A stretch of 64,000 nt of DNA from Sphingobacteriales bacterium (GCA_016185185.1 JACPOD010000050.1:1-64000), one strand, 5' to 3'. Positions 19,330 through 29,832 are shown, counted from the stretch's first letter. Notes: generated by a model from the letters alone, not told the origin. Made by a program: numbers and translations.

Positions 19330-19678
19330 CAGCGGTTTTTTTCAATTCTTATTCCCGCATTCATCACATGGAGTAATGGGTTGTCACGCATATTTTGTTC
19401 CAGTTGAATGCTGTAAGTGCCCTGTTGTTTAAACCGGATCCCTTTAAATAAAATGATACGGTGTTGTATTCATAGGCCTCAGTATGCCTAAGGCTCAGGT
19501 AAATGTTGTAAGACGAAACAGTATCGCTAATAACAAAACTTATTTCCGGTTTATAATCCCAGGCCCATTCATGTTTGGGTATCTCAACGTTTTTTTCAAA
19601 CACGTCGATTTTCATGCAAGTGGCAAAACTTAACAAAAAACAAACGGTAAGCAAATAAATGATTGGAGATTTTTTCAA
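19329..19678 (-). pseudogene. gldH: Gliding motility lipoprotein GldH, internally deleted and frameshifted
   Basis: N-terminal CMKIDVFEKNVEIPKHEWAW...LRHTEAYEYN in one frame; C-terminal HRIILFKGIRFKQQGTYSIQLEQNMRDNPLLHVMNAGIRIEKNR* in another. Confidence 0.75.
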
Positions 19679-19708
19679 GCGGGATGTTTTTACAAAAGTA
19701 ACGCAGAA

Positions 19709-20584
19709 CTATAAAACATTTAAAATCTGTTCTTTTGCTTTCTCCAGTTCATCTTTCATCATAACCACGCATTTCTGAATGGTAGAATCATATGCTTTAG
19801 CCCCGGTGGTATTAATTTCCCGGCCAATTTCCTGCAGTACAAACGAAAGTTTTTTCCCTTTACTCTCTTCTACTTCCGCTAACAGGCTTTTAAAATATTC
19901 ACAATGGTTTTTCAACCTTACTTGCTCTTCACTAATATCTATTTTTTCTATGTAGTAAATAAGTTCCTGTTCCAGCCGGTTACCATCGTAATTGGTTTTT
20001 CCCACATGCTCTTCCAGTAAACGGGTAATTCCTTCTCTTATTTTTTGCTGGCGTAGCGGTTCCAGCTTTGCTACTTCTTCCTGTAACTTTTCAATATTAC
20101 CGATCCGTAACAGCAGATCATCTTCCAGCGACTTACCTTCTTCTAACCGGTGAATATTTAAATCATCTATAGCAGCCAGCAATACTTTTTTGAATTTTTG
20201 CCATTCGTCATCTGTTAATGTTTCCCCGGTGGGAGTTATCACTTCAGGGAGTTTTAATAATGTACTCAGGATACCAGATGCATCCAAGTTTAGCTCCCTG
20301 GATAATTTTTCAACGGGTGCATAATAAGCTTTTGCCAGCTCTACATTAATAGATACAGGTTTGGAGTTACCAGATTCTTTCAGGCTGATAATACAATCAA
20401 TGCTGCCCCGGCCCAGCTTACCCATAAGAATGGTCCGGATATCAAACTCAAAAGGTTTTAAAAACCCCGGTAATTTTAAGGAAAGCTCAAATTGCTTCCC
20501 ATTGAGAGATTTTATATCAATTAAAAAAGTTTTATCACCCACGGTTTGTTCAGCTCTTCCAAAACCCGTCATTGATTTTAACAT
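19709..20584 (-). CDS. YicC family protein
   Basis: MLKSMTGFGRAE start and C-terminal QEIGREINTTGAKAYD. Confidence 0.93.
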   Translation of the reverse strand: MLKSMTGFGRAEQTVGDKTFLIDIKSLNGKQFELSLKLPGFLKPFEFDIRTILMGKLGRGSIDCIISLKESGNSKPVSINVELAKAYYAPVEKLSRELNLDASGILSTLLKLPEVITPTGETLTDDEWQKFKKVLLAAIDDLNIHRLEEGKSLEDDLLLRIGNIEKLQEEVAKLEPLRQQKIREGITRLLEEHVGKTNYDGNRLEQELIYYIEKIDISEEQVRLKNHCEYFKSLLAEVEESKGKKLSFVLQEIGREINTTGAKAYDSTIQKCVVMMKDELEKAKEQILNVL

Positions 20585-20704
20585 AAATTGTTCTTTTGTG
20601 CGTAAGATAGTTTTTTTAACCTTATTAAATACAGTTGTACACTGGTTGATAGTGATAGGATATTTATAAAAGAAACTTTTTTCGGCAGTTGCTGCAAAAG
20701 AAAA

Positions 20705-20726
20705 ATCCTCCTGAAAACAGGAGGAT
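20705..20726. terminator. Hairpin with A/T-rich flank
   Basis: atcctcctgaaaacaggaggat. Confidence 0.6.
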
Positions 20727-20738
20727 CTCATTATATGG

Positions 20739-20771
20739 ATGGGTTAGTAAGTACCGGGGAATATTTTTCCC
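20739..20771 (+). ncRNA. Candidate sRNA/leader motif copy 1: ATGGGTTAGTAAGTAC plus hairpin
   Basis: Same 16-mer followed by a hairpin occurs at 52022-51979 on the other strand. Confidence 0.4.
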
Positions 20772-21203
20772 TACACAATATTAAAAATTATTTTATCATA
20801 AGAAAAAAAAATTCCAAAATATTTTATTCACATTTTTTTTATGCTTGTGGAAAAGGGTGTTGTTTTTTAACTCATTTATGAGTAAATAATTTGCGCAAAC
20901 TGAAAGCAAATAAAAAAATGAAAGGAGTTAGTTTGAAAAAACTAATAGTTGAAATCCTTTACTATGCAGTGTTTCATTGAAAAGCAACGAAAGAAAAATA
21001 AAGTGATCAATTATTATTTCTATATTTTATTGGTGTAATAATACTTTTTTGTAACCCCACAACAGGGGAGAAGACAACTGTATAAAATTATTTTTAAGAA
21101 GGCTCAATGCTGCAGTTTTTCTTAAATAAATGGCATTTCAGGCAGCTTGTTATAATGATTGCAGAATGAAAACACCTGTTAACTTTGCGAAAAGATTACA
21201 ACA

Positions 21204-22151
21204 ATGAAATTTAAATTACCCGTTCCGGTTAAATGGATAGCTGATTTTATAGCTGCGGAACTGATAGGAAATAAAGAAGGATTGGCAACCGGCATTAATG
21301 AAATTCATAAAGTTGAAAAAGGTGATATTGTTTTTGTTGATCATCCCAGGTATTATGATAAATGTATCCATTCGGCCGCATCATTTATTATTATTAATAA
21401 GCAAACAGATTGTCCGGAGGGTAAAGCATTGCTGGTAGTAGATACTCCGTTTGATGCGTATATTAAATTAGTCCGGCACTTCAGACCGTTTAACCCATCT
21501 GCAAAAGCAATCAGCGATTCGGCAATTATTGGTACAGATACTGTTCTTTTCCCCAATATTTTTATTGGTAATAATGTAACGATTGGCACCAATTGTATTA
21601 TTCATCCCAACGTTTCAATTTATGATGATACTGTAATTGGTAATAACGTGGTAATACATGCCGGAACAACGGTTGGCTCCGACGCATTTTATTTCAATAC
21701 AAAAAAAGACAGGGAAGTGTGGTATAAAAAAATGGAAAGCTGTGGAAGGGTGCTTATTGAAGACGATGTGGAAATAGGTGCAGGTTGTACTATTGACAGA
21801 GGCGTAAGCAGCGATACCATTATTGGGAGAGGAACAAAGTTTGATAATATGGTGCACATTGGTCACGATACTGTGATTGGAAAGAACTGTTTGTTTGCGG
21901 CCCAGGTTGCAGTAGCTGGTGCCACAACTATAGAAGATGGAGTGGTGCTGTGGGGACAGGTTGGTGTAAATAAAACATTAACGATTGGGGCTAATGCTAT
22001 CGTATTGGCTCAAAGTGGTGTGGGGGGATCGCTGGAAGGTGGCCAAATATACTTTGGAACGCCGGCAGAAGATGCTTCTAAAAAGAAAAGAGAAATTGTC
22101 TGGATCAAACGAATCCCGGAAATGTGGGAACAACTCAAAAAAATGAAATAA
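21204..22151 (+). CDS. lpxD: LpxD-like UDP-3-O-acylglucosamine N-acyltransferase
   Basis: Hexapeptide repeats; [40 protein letters not shown]. Confidence 0.87.
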   Translation: MKFKLPVPVKWIADFIAAELIGNKEGLATGINEIHKVEKGDIVFVDHPRYYDKCIHSAASFIIINKQTDCPEGKALLVVDTPFDAYIKLVRHFRPFNPSAKAISDSAIIGTDTVLFPNIFIGNNVTIGTNCIIHPNVSIYDDTVIGNNVVIHAGTTVGSDAFYFNTKKDREVWYKKMESCGRVLIEDDVEIGAGCTIDRGVSSDTIIGRGTKFDNMVHIGHDTVIGKNCLFAAQVAVAGATTIEDGVVLWGQVGVNKTLTIGANAIVLAQSGVGGSLEGGQIYFGTPAEDASKKKREIVWIKRIPEMWEQLKKMK

Positions 22152-22155
22152 AAAA

Positions 22156-22173
22156 GGGAGGTTTTATCCTCCC
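22156..22173 (+). terminator. Terminator-like hairpin after lpxD
   Basis: gggaggttttatcctccc. Confidence 0.5.
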
Positions 22174-22382
22174 CGCAATTCATAAGTTAGCATGAATAAC
22201 TCAATCTGAAAATGTATTTTGGCCATCACTGACCATAACCCGTTTTTAAATTCCCAAGGCTTTCACCATTGGTAATACCAAAATACAACCGAACATCAGG
22301 AATCTCTATCTGAAATTAATAACTGTGCAGGATGGCTCAATAACTGTGCAGGTATGGGTCTTTTTTTACGATTAAAAGGTTG

Positions 22383-23129
22383 CTATTGTTCAAACTTTGA
22401 AAGGAATTCATCTCTTTTGCGGGTAGAAACTTCTATAGACGTATTATCCTGCATTTCTATATATCCACCCCTCCCTTTGAAATATTTCTTTACAAAGGCA
22501 AGGTTAACGATATGCGAATGATGAATTCTGCAAAACTCTTCTTCCGGTAAAAGGTCTTCGTACTCTTTTAATGATTTACTTACTACAAATTTTTGTTTAT
22601 CGGCCAGGTAAATAATGGTATAACTGCCGCTTGCTTCGCAACGAATAATATTTTCAACACTTGTAAAATATAAACCATCATTTGTTGGAAGCCCGATTTT
22701 TTGCTGCACCGGTTTGCCTCCTTTAATATTTTTCAGAAATACATCCAGCTTCTGGTCCATATTTTTTTCCTTAACTCTCTCCAATACTTTTTGAACAGCA
22801 GTTTTTAAATCATCTATATCAACTGGTTTTAAAAGATAATCCAATGCACAATACCGAAAGGCTTTTAAAGCATAATTATCAAAAGCTGTAACAAAAATTA
22901 CCTGAAAATGTACCGGCATTAATTTGTCCAGCAGGTCAAAGGCATTACCAAAAGGCATTTCAATATCCAGGAACACTAAATCCGGTTGTATCGTTTTAAT
23001 TAAGGAAATGGCTGATTCGAAACTTTCTGCTTCGCCTGCCACGGCAACCTGCGGACAAAATTCTTCCAGCAGGTTTTTTAAAATCCTGTTGTTGCGTGGC
23101 TCATCATCTACAAGTATCGTGCTGATCAT
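22383..23129 (-). CDS. LytTR-family response regulator
   Basis: LVDDEPRN receiver; LytTR C-terminal FCRIHHSHIVNLAFVKKYFKGRGGYIEMQD. Confidence 0.93.
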   Translation of the reverse strand: MISTILVDDEPRNNRILKNLLEEFCPQVAVAGEAESFESAISLIKTIQPDLVFLDIEMPFGNAFDLLDKLMPVHFQVIFVTAFDNYALKAFRYCALDYLLKPVDIDDLKTAVQKVLERVKEKNMDQKLDVFLKNIKGGKPVQQKIGLPTNDGLYFTSVENIIRCEASGSYTIIYLADKQKFVVSKSLKEYEDLLPEEEFCRIHHSHIVNLAFVKKYFKGRGGYIEMQDNTSIEVSTRKRDEFLSKFEQ

Positions 23130-23138
23130 GAAATAAAA

Positions 23139-26060
23139 TTAATTGTTTTGCACGAGGCTTAACGGGAATCTGATGACAATTTTTGTGCCGGTAGAATAGA
23201 GGTTGTCATCAACAAGATCTTCCACTGTAATATCAATTTTTTCGGTTAGGGTTTTATTAATATTTTCAATTCTTTCGCTGGTAAGCAACATGCCTTTTGA
23301 CTGATATTCTATATGCTGTTTACTTTTCAACTCTTCCGCCTTCTTCCTGCCAATTCCATTATCCCTTATGATACAGGTAAGAAAGGACCCCGACATAGCA
23401 AAGCTGATTTCAATTAAGCCCTTGCCCTCTTTTTTATAACGTATTCCATGGCGTATACTGTTTTCAATATAAGGTTGAAGTAACATTACCGGAATTTTAT
23501 AGACCTCTGCTTTTATGGCCGGATCAATAAGTAAAGTATAGTCAAATTTATTTTCAAACCTTAATTTTTCGAGGGTCAGATAATTATTTAAATACTCTGC
23601 TTCGTCTGAAATACTGATGGTGGTTCGACTTGAATTGTCTAATGTTTGCCGTATTAATTTTGCAAACCCGCCTATAAAACGATTAGCTGACTGGATATCT
23701 TTGTCGTAAACAAATTGCTGGATTGAATTAAGGCAGTTAAAAATAAAATGCGGGTTCATTTGGGCCCTTAATGCCATTTGTTCCAGCTCGGCAATACGTT
23801 TTTCTGTCTCCTTTTCTTTAAATTCTTTTCTTTTTTTGCCCTTATTATAAATGGATACAAATAATAAAGTTATAGCAGCAGTGGCAATTATTGCCAGTAT
23901 ATAAAACCATGCTGTTTGATAAAACGCCGGGATAATATTGATAGAGATTTTTTTTATTTCACTTTTAATACCAAACTTATTTATAGCAAAAAGTTTAAAT
24001 ACATAATTGCCGGGTGGTAATGAAAGAAATTCAAGCGATGTTTCTGTGGTCGTTTTCATTTCTTTATCTAATCCTTCCATCATATACCTGTAAATGATAT
24101 CCCCGGTAGATTTAAACGATATGCCCACAAATTGAATCCTGAAGTTATTGTGTTTATAATTGAAGTCATACCGCTCTTTAACCGGTATCTCTTCCGAACC
24201 TTCATAAACGTTTGTAATTTCAAGGGTGCACTTGGAAGTATTACTTACTTTTTTGACATTAAAATATGTTATTCCATCCTGGCTGGCTACAAATACAGTA
24301 TCATTATCTTTATATATAGCATTTACCTGGTTTGAAAGCAGACCATCATTCACTGTAAAAGGAGTAATAGTATAGGGTTTAGTTTTTAAGTCAATTCTTG
24401 TAATTCCTTTATCTGTGCCTGCCCATAAAACATCATTATAAATAGTGAGATTCCGGCAAATATTACTGGTAAGACCCTGCTCAACTGTAATGGTATCTGT
24501 TATTTTACCCTTTTTCATTCCTATGATACCACCGTCGTAGGCTCCAACCCATAAAGTAGTATCATTGCTTACTACCATGGATGAAATTCTTTTGCTAAAC
24601 AAAGTATCATACTCACCCATAAAAACAGGCATCAGTTCCGGCGGTAAATGATAGAGCCCGTTTAATGTTCCTATAAATAATGTTTTTTTATAAAGGCAAA
24701 TAGCAGTTGAACGTTCGTTCCATATTTTTTTCGGGTGTTCAAAATCGTTAAGACTGAATAATTCTGCATCAGCTGCTGTAGCAACAAATATGCTGTCATC
24801 ATTAACGTAATGAATATATTTGACAGAACTTAAACTTGCCGTTTTCTCTATTTTAAGGTCTTTGCTCAGTACCATTAAATATTCATCAGAACCAATAATA
24901 AGTTTTCCGGAAGAAGTTTTACTAATGCAGTTAATGCGGTTGTATTTGTTTTTTTTTAAACCTGGCAGACTTAATGACTTTGTGTTTTTAAAATCCTTTG
25001 TGTAGTGTAACTGTCCAAAATTTGAGCCCATTACAATAGTTCGCCCTGCTTCTGAAACCGAAAAAATTTCCTGGTTGGTATCCTCTTTCCAGGGCTTATA
25101 ATTTTTATATTCTGTGGAGAGTAATTGATAAACCCCTTCACCTAAGGTGGAAAACCACCAGCTTCCTTCATGATCAATAAGCACTTTGCTTACCGATATG
25201 TTTTTAAGAAAATGAAAGTTTGTTTTTTTTGTATCCGGATCATAAATCAAAGTACCATCTGAAGTATTGATAGCAATAGTGCCATTACCCGGACTGGAGA
25301 AACGAAGAAAATTATCGGGAAATTCAAAGCAATGCATGGCTTTTGTGGATAATGATTGGGCACAGGCAGCATTTTCGCCACTGCGCCAAACAATATAGTC
25401 GCCGGAAATATTAATATGTAAAAAAGCCCTGTATTGTTCCGGGTAATTTATATTAAATAACCAGCTGAAATGATTGTTGACATAAGTATATAGCTGATTT
25501 TGCCATTGAAGAACCAGTTCTTTTTTACTGTTAAGTCCAATAAATAAAGAACCAGACAGCGGGATATTATTAATCTTGTCGTAATAGTGAATTTGATTTT
25601 CCGGAGTAATCAAATACAATCCTTTTTCTTCCAGTATCCAGGTGTTCCTGTTTTTATCCCTGCATATATTCTGTACATTAGAATGCAGTTGGATTTTCTT
25701 TAAAATCGTGTCGTTTTGCTGGTTATAAATTTTTCCTTTATAATAATAACAAATTGTTTTTTTAAATGGTACAAACCATACTCTGCCATCTTCATCACCA
25801 TAAATTTCGAGTATTTCATTATCCGGTAAGCCATCGTTAGTAGTGAAGTTTTTAAAATGTGTCCCGTCAAAACGGCTCACTCCGCTTTCGGTACCAAACC
25901 ATAAAAATTTCTGCGGATCCTGGTAAATAGCATATACATTACCACCGGCCAACCCACGTTGTACATCATAATGAGCATAGCTGAAATCCTGCGCTTTGAC
26001 CGAAAGAAAGCAACAGATAAAACATATAAATGCGATGATTTTTTTTAAGCAGTCAGCCAT
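23139..26060 (-). CDS. Two-component propeller sensor kinase (LytS/YpdA-type)
   Basis: Propeller repeats GLAGGNVYAIYQDPQKFLWFGTESGVSRFDG; QMNPHFIFNCLNSIQQFV. Confidence 0.93.
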   Translation of the reverse strand: MADCLKKIIAFICFICCFLSVKAQDFSYAHYDVQRGLAGGNVYAIYQDPQKFLWFGTESGVSRFDGTHFKNFTTNDGLPDNEILEIYGDEDGRVWFVPFKKTICYYYKGKIYNQQNDTILKKIQLHSNVQNICRDKNRNTWILEEKGLYLITPENQIHYYDKINNIPLSGSLFIGLNSKKELVLQWQNQLYTYVNNHFSWLFNINYPEQYRAFLHINISGDYIVWRSGENAACAQSLSTKAMHCFEFPDNFLRFSSPGNGTIAINTSDGTLIYDPDTKKTNFHFLKNISVSKVLIDHEGSWWFSTLGEGVYQLLSTEYKNYKPWKEDTNQEIFSVSEAGRTIVMGSNFGQLHYTKDFKNTKSLSLPGLKKNKYNRINCISKTSSGKLIIGSDEYLMVLSKDLKIEKTASLSSVKYIHYVNDDSIFVATAADAELFSLNDFEHPKKIWNERSTAICLYKKTLFIGTLNGLYHLPPELMPVFMGEYDTLFSKRISSMVVSNDTTLWVGAYDGGIIGMKKGKITDTITVEQGLTSNICRNLTIYNDVLWAGTDKGITRIDLKTKPYTITPFTVNDGLLSNQVNAIYKDNDTVFVASQDGITYFNVKKVSNTSKCTLEITNVYEGSEEIPVKERYDFNYKHNNFRIQFVGISFKSTGDIIYRYMMEGLDKEMKTTTETSLEFLSLPPGNYVFKLFAINKFGIKSEIKKISINIIPAFYQTAWFYILAIIATAAITLLFVSIYNKGKKRKEFKEKETEKRIAELEQMALRAQMNPHFIFNCLNSIQQFVYDKDIQSANRFIGGFAKLIRQTLDNSSRTTISISDEAEYLNNYLTLEKLRFENKFDYTLLIDPAIKAEVYKIPVMLLQPYIENSIRHGIRYKKEGKGLIEISFAMSGSFLTCIIRDNGIGRKKAEELKSKQHIEYQSKGMLLTSERIENINKTLTEKIDITVEDLVDDNLYSTGTKIVIRFPLSLVQNN

Positions 26061-26103
26061 TCAGCCTTAAAGATAAAGCATGATACTGCTACCGCAAAGG
26101 CTT

Positions 26104-27177
26104 TCACTGTGATTCAGGATAATAATCATACGGAAGGAAATCAGCTAATTTTTTCCATGCCCAGTATCCTGCATTTACAATTGCTGTTTGCGGAAAAAAG
26201 AAGCCATTCTCCTGTATGATAAAATAATCCCGTACAGTTATAGCTGAAGTTTGATGCGGTGTTCCTTTGGGATATTTATAAGCAGCCAGAAATTTGTCAT
26301 CCGCCCTTGCTTTTTTATATACCACTTTAACTTCATCCGGCAAACTGATTTCAACATTGGCGCTGTCCAGTACATTATAGAATGCTGTATCGTATGGATT
26401 GCTTAAGGGTAAAAACTTTTTGGAACCGGGTAAAGTATCTTTTATTTCCAATGCAAATCCTTCTTCTGTTAAGGCGCTGTCGTAATAAGCCCTCATAAAA
26501 TGTAAACGGGATCCATAATAAGCCTTCTCACGGTTCTTTTTCCAAACAGCTTTTAAGGAATCGCTTCCTTCCATTTCTTCAAAAAAAGGATAGCCCAAAA
26601 AACCACTCAAATCAGTATTGTATTCGTAGGTAAATGAATCCAGTTTATATTTAATGCGGTAGCCCAGTTCATTATTATTGATGATGATATCTTCTTTACC
26701 CACCACTTTAAGTTTATTCTTTTTTTTAAGGAAAAGAAATTTTAAAGCTTCCGGATTTTGCAAACTGCATTTTTCTGCATTAGGGGATGTGCCAATAAAG
26801 TTTTCAGAAAAAAACTTTCCATATTTTCCCCAACCGTTTGCTACCTCATTACTATTTTGAACTACTACTTCTTCCAGTTCCTTTTCCTTTGGTTTAAGAA
26901 TAATTACAAGCGGTTCTTTATTGGCATTTGACACTTGTAATGACTGTGTCTGATACCCTGTGAATGTTACAATTAAATTATATCCGCCATCGGGCAGGTA
27001 TAGTTTAAACTCACCGGTAATATTTGCTGCGGTACCAATAGTGGTATTTTGACAAAATACAGAAGCACCGGGCAGTGGTTGCTGCAGGGTGTCGGTAATT
27101 TTGCCGGTGATTATATACTGTTGCCCGTATGTTTTGCTGAATAAGAATACCAGTAAGAGAAGTATTGATCTTTTCAT
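26104..27177 (-). CDS. Carboxypeptidase-like regulatory domain protein
   Basis: N-terminal ITGKITDTLQQPLPGASVFCQNTTIGTAANITGEFKL. Confidence 0.85.
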   Translation of the reverse strand: MKRSILLLLVFLFSKTYGQQYIITGKITDTLQQPLPGASVFCQNTTIGTAANITGEFKLYLPDGGYNLIVTFTGYQTQSLQVSNANKEPLVIILKPKEKELEEVVVQNSNEVANGWGKYGKFFSENFIGTSPNAEKCSLQNPEALKFLFLKKKNKLKVVGKEDIIINNNELGYRIKYKLDSFTYEYNTDLSGFLGYPFFEEMEGSDSLKAVWKKNREKAYYGSRLHFMRAYYDSALTEEGFALEIKDTLPGSKKFLPLSNPYDTAFYNVLDSANVEISLPDEVKVVYKKARADDKFLAAYKYPKGTPHQTSAITVRDYFIIQENGFFFPQTAIVNAGYWAWKKLADFLPYDYYPESQ

Positions 27178-27253
27178 TGAATACTGAATTGGTGACTCAA
27201 AGATGGTAAACGATTATTGTTTATGCAAATTGTAAGCCGGAATAAGAGGAGAA

Positions 27254-28255
27254 TTAACTTTTTATTCGTTGCAGGTAGATAGCGCAGGTTTCTTTAATGG
27301 TTTCTTCCATTTTACGGAATTGAAAACCAGGCAGTGCTTTTAATATTTTGCTGTTATCAAAATATACTTTGGCTCTTGCAGTACGGGAGGTCTCTTTGGT
27401 TAACAATGGATTACTTCCAGTGAACATGGATTTTAATTTGTCCAGCCGCCAGATGAGTTCACCCATCCATTTTTTTGCTTCCCGGTGCGGTGGTTTTTTA
27501 CTAAAACCTGCTGCTGCCATGCTGAGCATTTCTTTATAAGAACGATTTTCTGCACTTAATATAAATTTTTCACCGCTAATATCACTTTCCATCAACTTTA
27601 TCATAGCGGTGGCCACATCTCTTACATCAACAAAGCCGGTAACACCATGTGTGTACCAGGGGAATTCATCGTATGCTTTTTTAAACAGGGCAGATGAGCC
27701 ATCATTCCAATTAGCGGGACCTAATATAATAGTTGGATTAACCACAGCAGCTTTTAAACCTTCGGCAATACCACGAAATACTTCCAGCTCTGCATTATAT
27801 TTACTTTTACCGTAAGCAGAGTTATTGGTTTCTTCGCTCCATTGCGTTTGTTCGGTAATGGTTTCGCCTTTTCTTATTCTGCCTAATGCAGCAACCGAAC
27901 TTACATGCACTAATTTTTTTACACCAGCTGTTAAACAGGCATTCACCACATTGGCTGTGCCTTCCACATTGGTTTGAAATAATTCTGATTTTTTCTTTGG
28001 ATTGAAACTTACTACTGCTGCACAATGATAAACCTGCTCAACACTTTGCATGGCATCTTCTAATGAAAGTACATCGTTGATATCAGCTTTAACCCAATCA
28101 ATGCCCCCCGGCCCACTGAAGGGGGAGTTATCAGGAATATTTTTCCTGTAAATAGCTTTTACTTTTTTTCTCTGGGCAACTAACTGATTTATTAATTCTG
28201 TTCCTACTAAACCAGTTCCTCCTGTTACTAAAATGTTGTTGGTGGATTCATTCAT
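27254..28255 (-). CDS. NAD-dependent epimerase/dehydratase
   Basis: ILVTGGTGLVGTELI; YGKSKYNAE. Confidence 0.92.
   Translation of the reverse strand: MNESTNNILVTGGTGLVGTELINQLVAQRKKVKAIYRKNIPDNSPFSGPGGIDWVKADINDVLSLEDAMQSVEQVYHCAAVVSFNPKKKSELFQTNVEGTANVVNACLTAGVKKLVHVSSVAALGRIRKGETITEQTQWSEETNNSAYGKSKYNAELEVFRGIAEGLKAAVVNPTIILGPANWNDGSSALFKKAYDEFPWYTHGVTGFVDVRDVATAMIKLMESDISGEKFILSAENRSYKEMLSMAAAGFSKKPPHREAKKWMGELIWRLDKLKSMFTGSNPLLTKETSRTARAKVYFDNSKILKALPGFQFRKMEETIKETCAIYLQRIKS
28103..28129 (-). repeat. GC-rich palindromic element copy C (in epimerase: NSPFSGPGG)
   Basis: reverse strand aactcccccttcagtgggccggggggc. Confidence 0.85.
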
Positions 28256-28284
28256 TAAAGCAAACTTAAGACATGTATTTTATT

Positions 28285-28305
28285 ATTCCCCCTTCAGGGG
28301 GTTAG
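28285..28305 (+). repeat. GC-rich palindromic element copy D, overlapping the stop codon of the 3-hydroxyacyl-CoA dehydrogenase
   Basis: attcccccttcagggggttag. Confidence 0.85.
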
Positions 28306-29144
28306 TATTGATAATATCCCTTCCCCGTCTTCTTTCCTAACTCGCCTTTAGCAACTTTGTCCTGTTGAATGGGAGAAGGTCTAAAACGTTCTGTATGATT
28401 AAATGCATCATAAAGAGATTGGCTTACGGCGAGGTTAATATCGTTGCCAATTAAGTCCATTAATTTAAATGGTCCCATTTTAAATCCGGATGCTTCCATT
28501 AATTTATCAACAGTGGCAAAATCAGCTAAGCCTTCTTCCACCAGTTTAAATGCTTCGAGATAATAATGACGGGCTACCCGGTTTACGATAAAACCCGGAG
28601 CATCTTTACACATCACCGGCGTTTTACCCATTTGTTTGCATAAATCATACACCTGCTGCGCCACTGTATCATTTGTTTGCTCACCTTTTACTACTTCCAC
28701 CAGTTTCATGATGGTAGCGGGATTAAAAAAATGCATGCCCACTACTCTTTGCGGATGCACAACATTCTTTTGTATATCGGTAATGGAAAGCGATGAAGTG
28801 TTGGAAGCAAAAACAGTATCGCTATGATTTAACTCCGACAGTTGATTGAATAAAGAAACCTTGGCTTCTGTTTTTTCTATGATGGCTTCTATGATAACAT
28901 CAGCTACGCAATGGTTTATTTCGCCGGTAAACTGAAAGCGGTTTAGAATTGTTTCTTTTTCTGCGGCTGATATTTTTCCTTTCTCTGTTAATGATTGCAG
29001 GTTTTTTTCAATAGCTGCTTTGGCTTTTTCCAGTACTGCTGTATTGACATCAAACAAAATGGTAGTAAAGCCTGCTTGTGCGGCTGCTTGTGCAATACTG
29101 CTGCCCATTGTTCCGGCGCCACAGATGCAGATTGTTTGGTTCAT
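28302..29144 (-). CDS. 3-hydroxybutyryl-CoA dehydrogenase
   Basis: ICGAGTMGSSIAQAAAQAGF; VVGMHFFNPATIMKLVEVV; GFIVNRVARHYYLEA. Confidence 0.93.
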   Translation of the reverse strand: MNQTICICGAGTMGSSIAQAAAQAGFTTILFDVNTAVLEKAKAAIEKNLQSLTEKGKISAAEKETILNRFQFTGEINHCVADVIIEAIIEKTEAKVSLFNQLSELNHSDTVFASNTSSLSITDIQKNVVHPQRVVGMHFFNPATIMKLVEVVKGEQTNDTVAQQVYDLCKQMGKTPVMCKDAPGFIVNRVARHYYLEAFKLVEEGLADFATVDKLMEASGFKMGPFKLMDLIGNDINLAVSQSLYDAFNHTERFRPSPIQQDKVAKGELGKKTGKGYYQY

Positions 29145-29187
29145 GTGTTATTGGATTTGAGTGAATGTGAAATTTGAATCATGGGAT

Positions 29188-29514
29188 TTAATCGTTCTTT
29201 ATCTTCCTGATTAATTTTCTTAATTGTGTGGCATTGAAACGTCTTGCAGAGTGATGAATGGTAAGAATATGTACGGTTTGTTTATTAACAATGAAATAGA
29301 TAATACGGAAGTTTCCTTCAATTAACTCTCTTATTAATTTATTTTTTAGTTCGGGTACAATTCTTCCAATCTGCGGAAATGATTCAAGAATATCAGTGCG
29401 GCTGAGGATTTTTTCAATTTGCAAACGGGCATACGTGATTGAATCAAGACTGATATAGCGGCCTATTTCTTCCAAATCACTTAATGACTGTTCAGTAAAG
29501 TTTACTTCACCCAT
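29188..29514 (-). CDS. RelE/ParE family toxin
   Basis: ParE-like FTEQSLSDLEEIGRYIS...LIRELIEGNFRIIYFIVNKQTVHILTIHHSARRF. Confidence 0.88.
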   Translation of the reverse strand: MGEVNFTEQSLSDLEEIGRYISLDSITYARLQIEKILSRTDILESFPQIGRIVPELKNKLIRELIEGNFRIIYFIVNKQTVHILTIHHSARRFNATQLRKLIRKIKND

Positions 29515-29684
29515 TTTTTTAGGCGTTTCTTTGCTTCTTCTTTACTTACAACTTTTCCCTGCTGTGATTGTTCTATCCCAATACGGATTTTCTCCAGCAA
29601 CACGATGCGTTCTATTGCTTCTTCTGCTTCAAACTTTGAGGGAAGTGATTCTATAGACTTTATGACATCTTTTTTTGTAAGCAT
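29502..29684 (-). CDS. Putative antitoxin
   Basis: 60 aa charged ORF overlapping toxin start by 13 bp. Confidence 0.75.
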   Translation of the reverse strand: MLTKKDVIKSIESLPSKFEAEEAIERIVLLEKIRIGIEQSQQGKVVSKEEAKKRLKKWVK

Positions 29685-29832
29685 TTTTTCTTTTCAATAA
29701 AGTTAATAAAATGATTATACGTTTTCAAAAATGCTGAACAATGTAACTATACTTTAAACGGAGCGTCGCCACAAATGTTGCACAAAGCTGAAAAAGCTAA
29801 GCACATAATTCAACCCATTATAAATCATCAGC

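Noticed and set aside
22208-22353. Possible remnant coding sequence and the direct repeat aataactgtgcagg (twice)
   Set aside because: Short, broken by stops, no convincing homology; the 14-bp direct repeat alone is weak.
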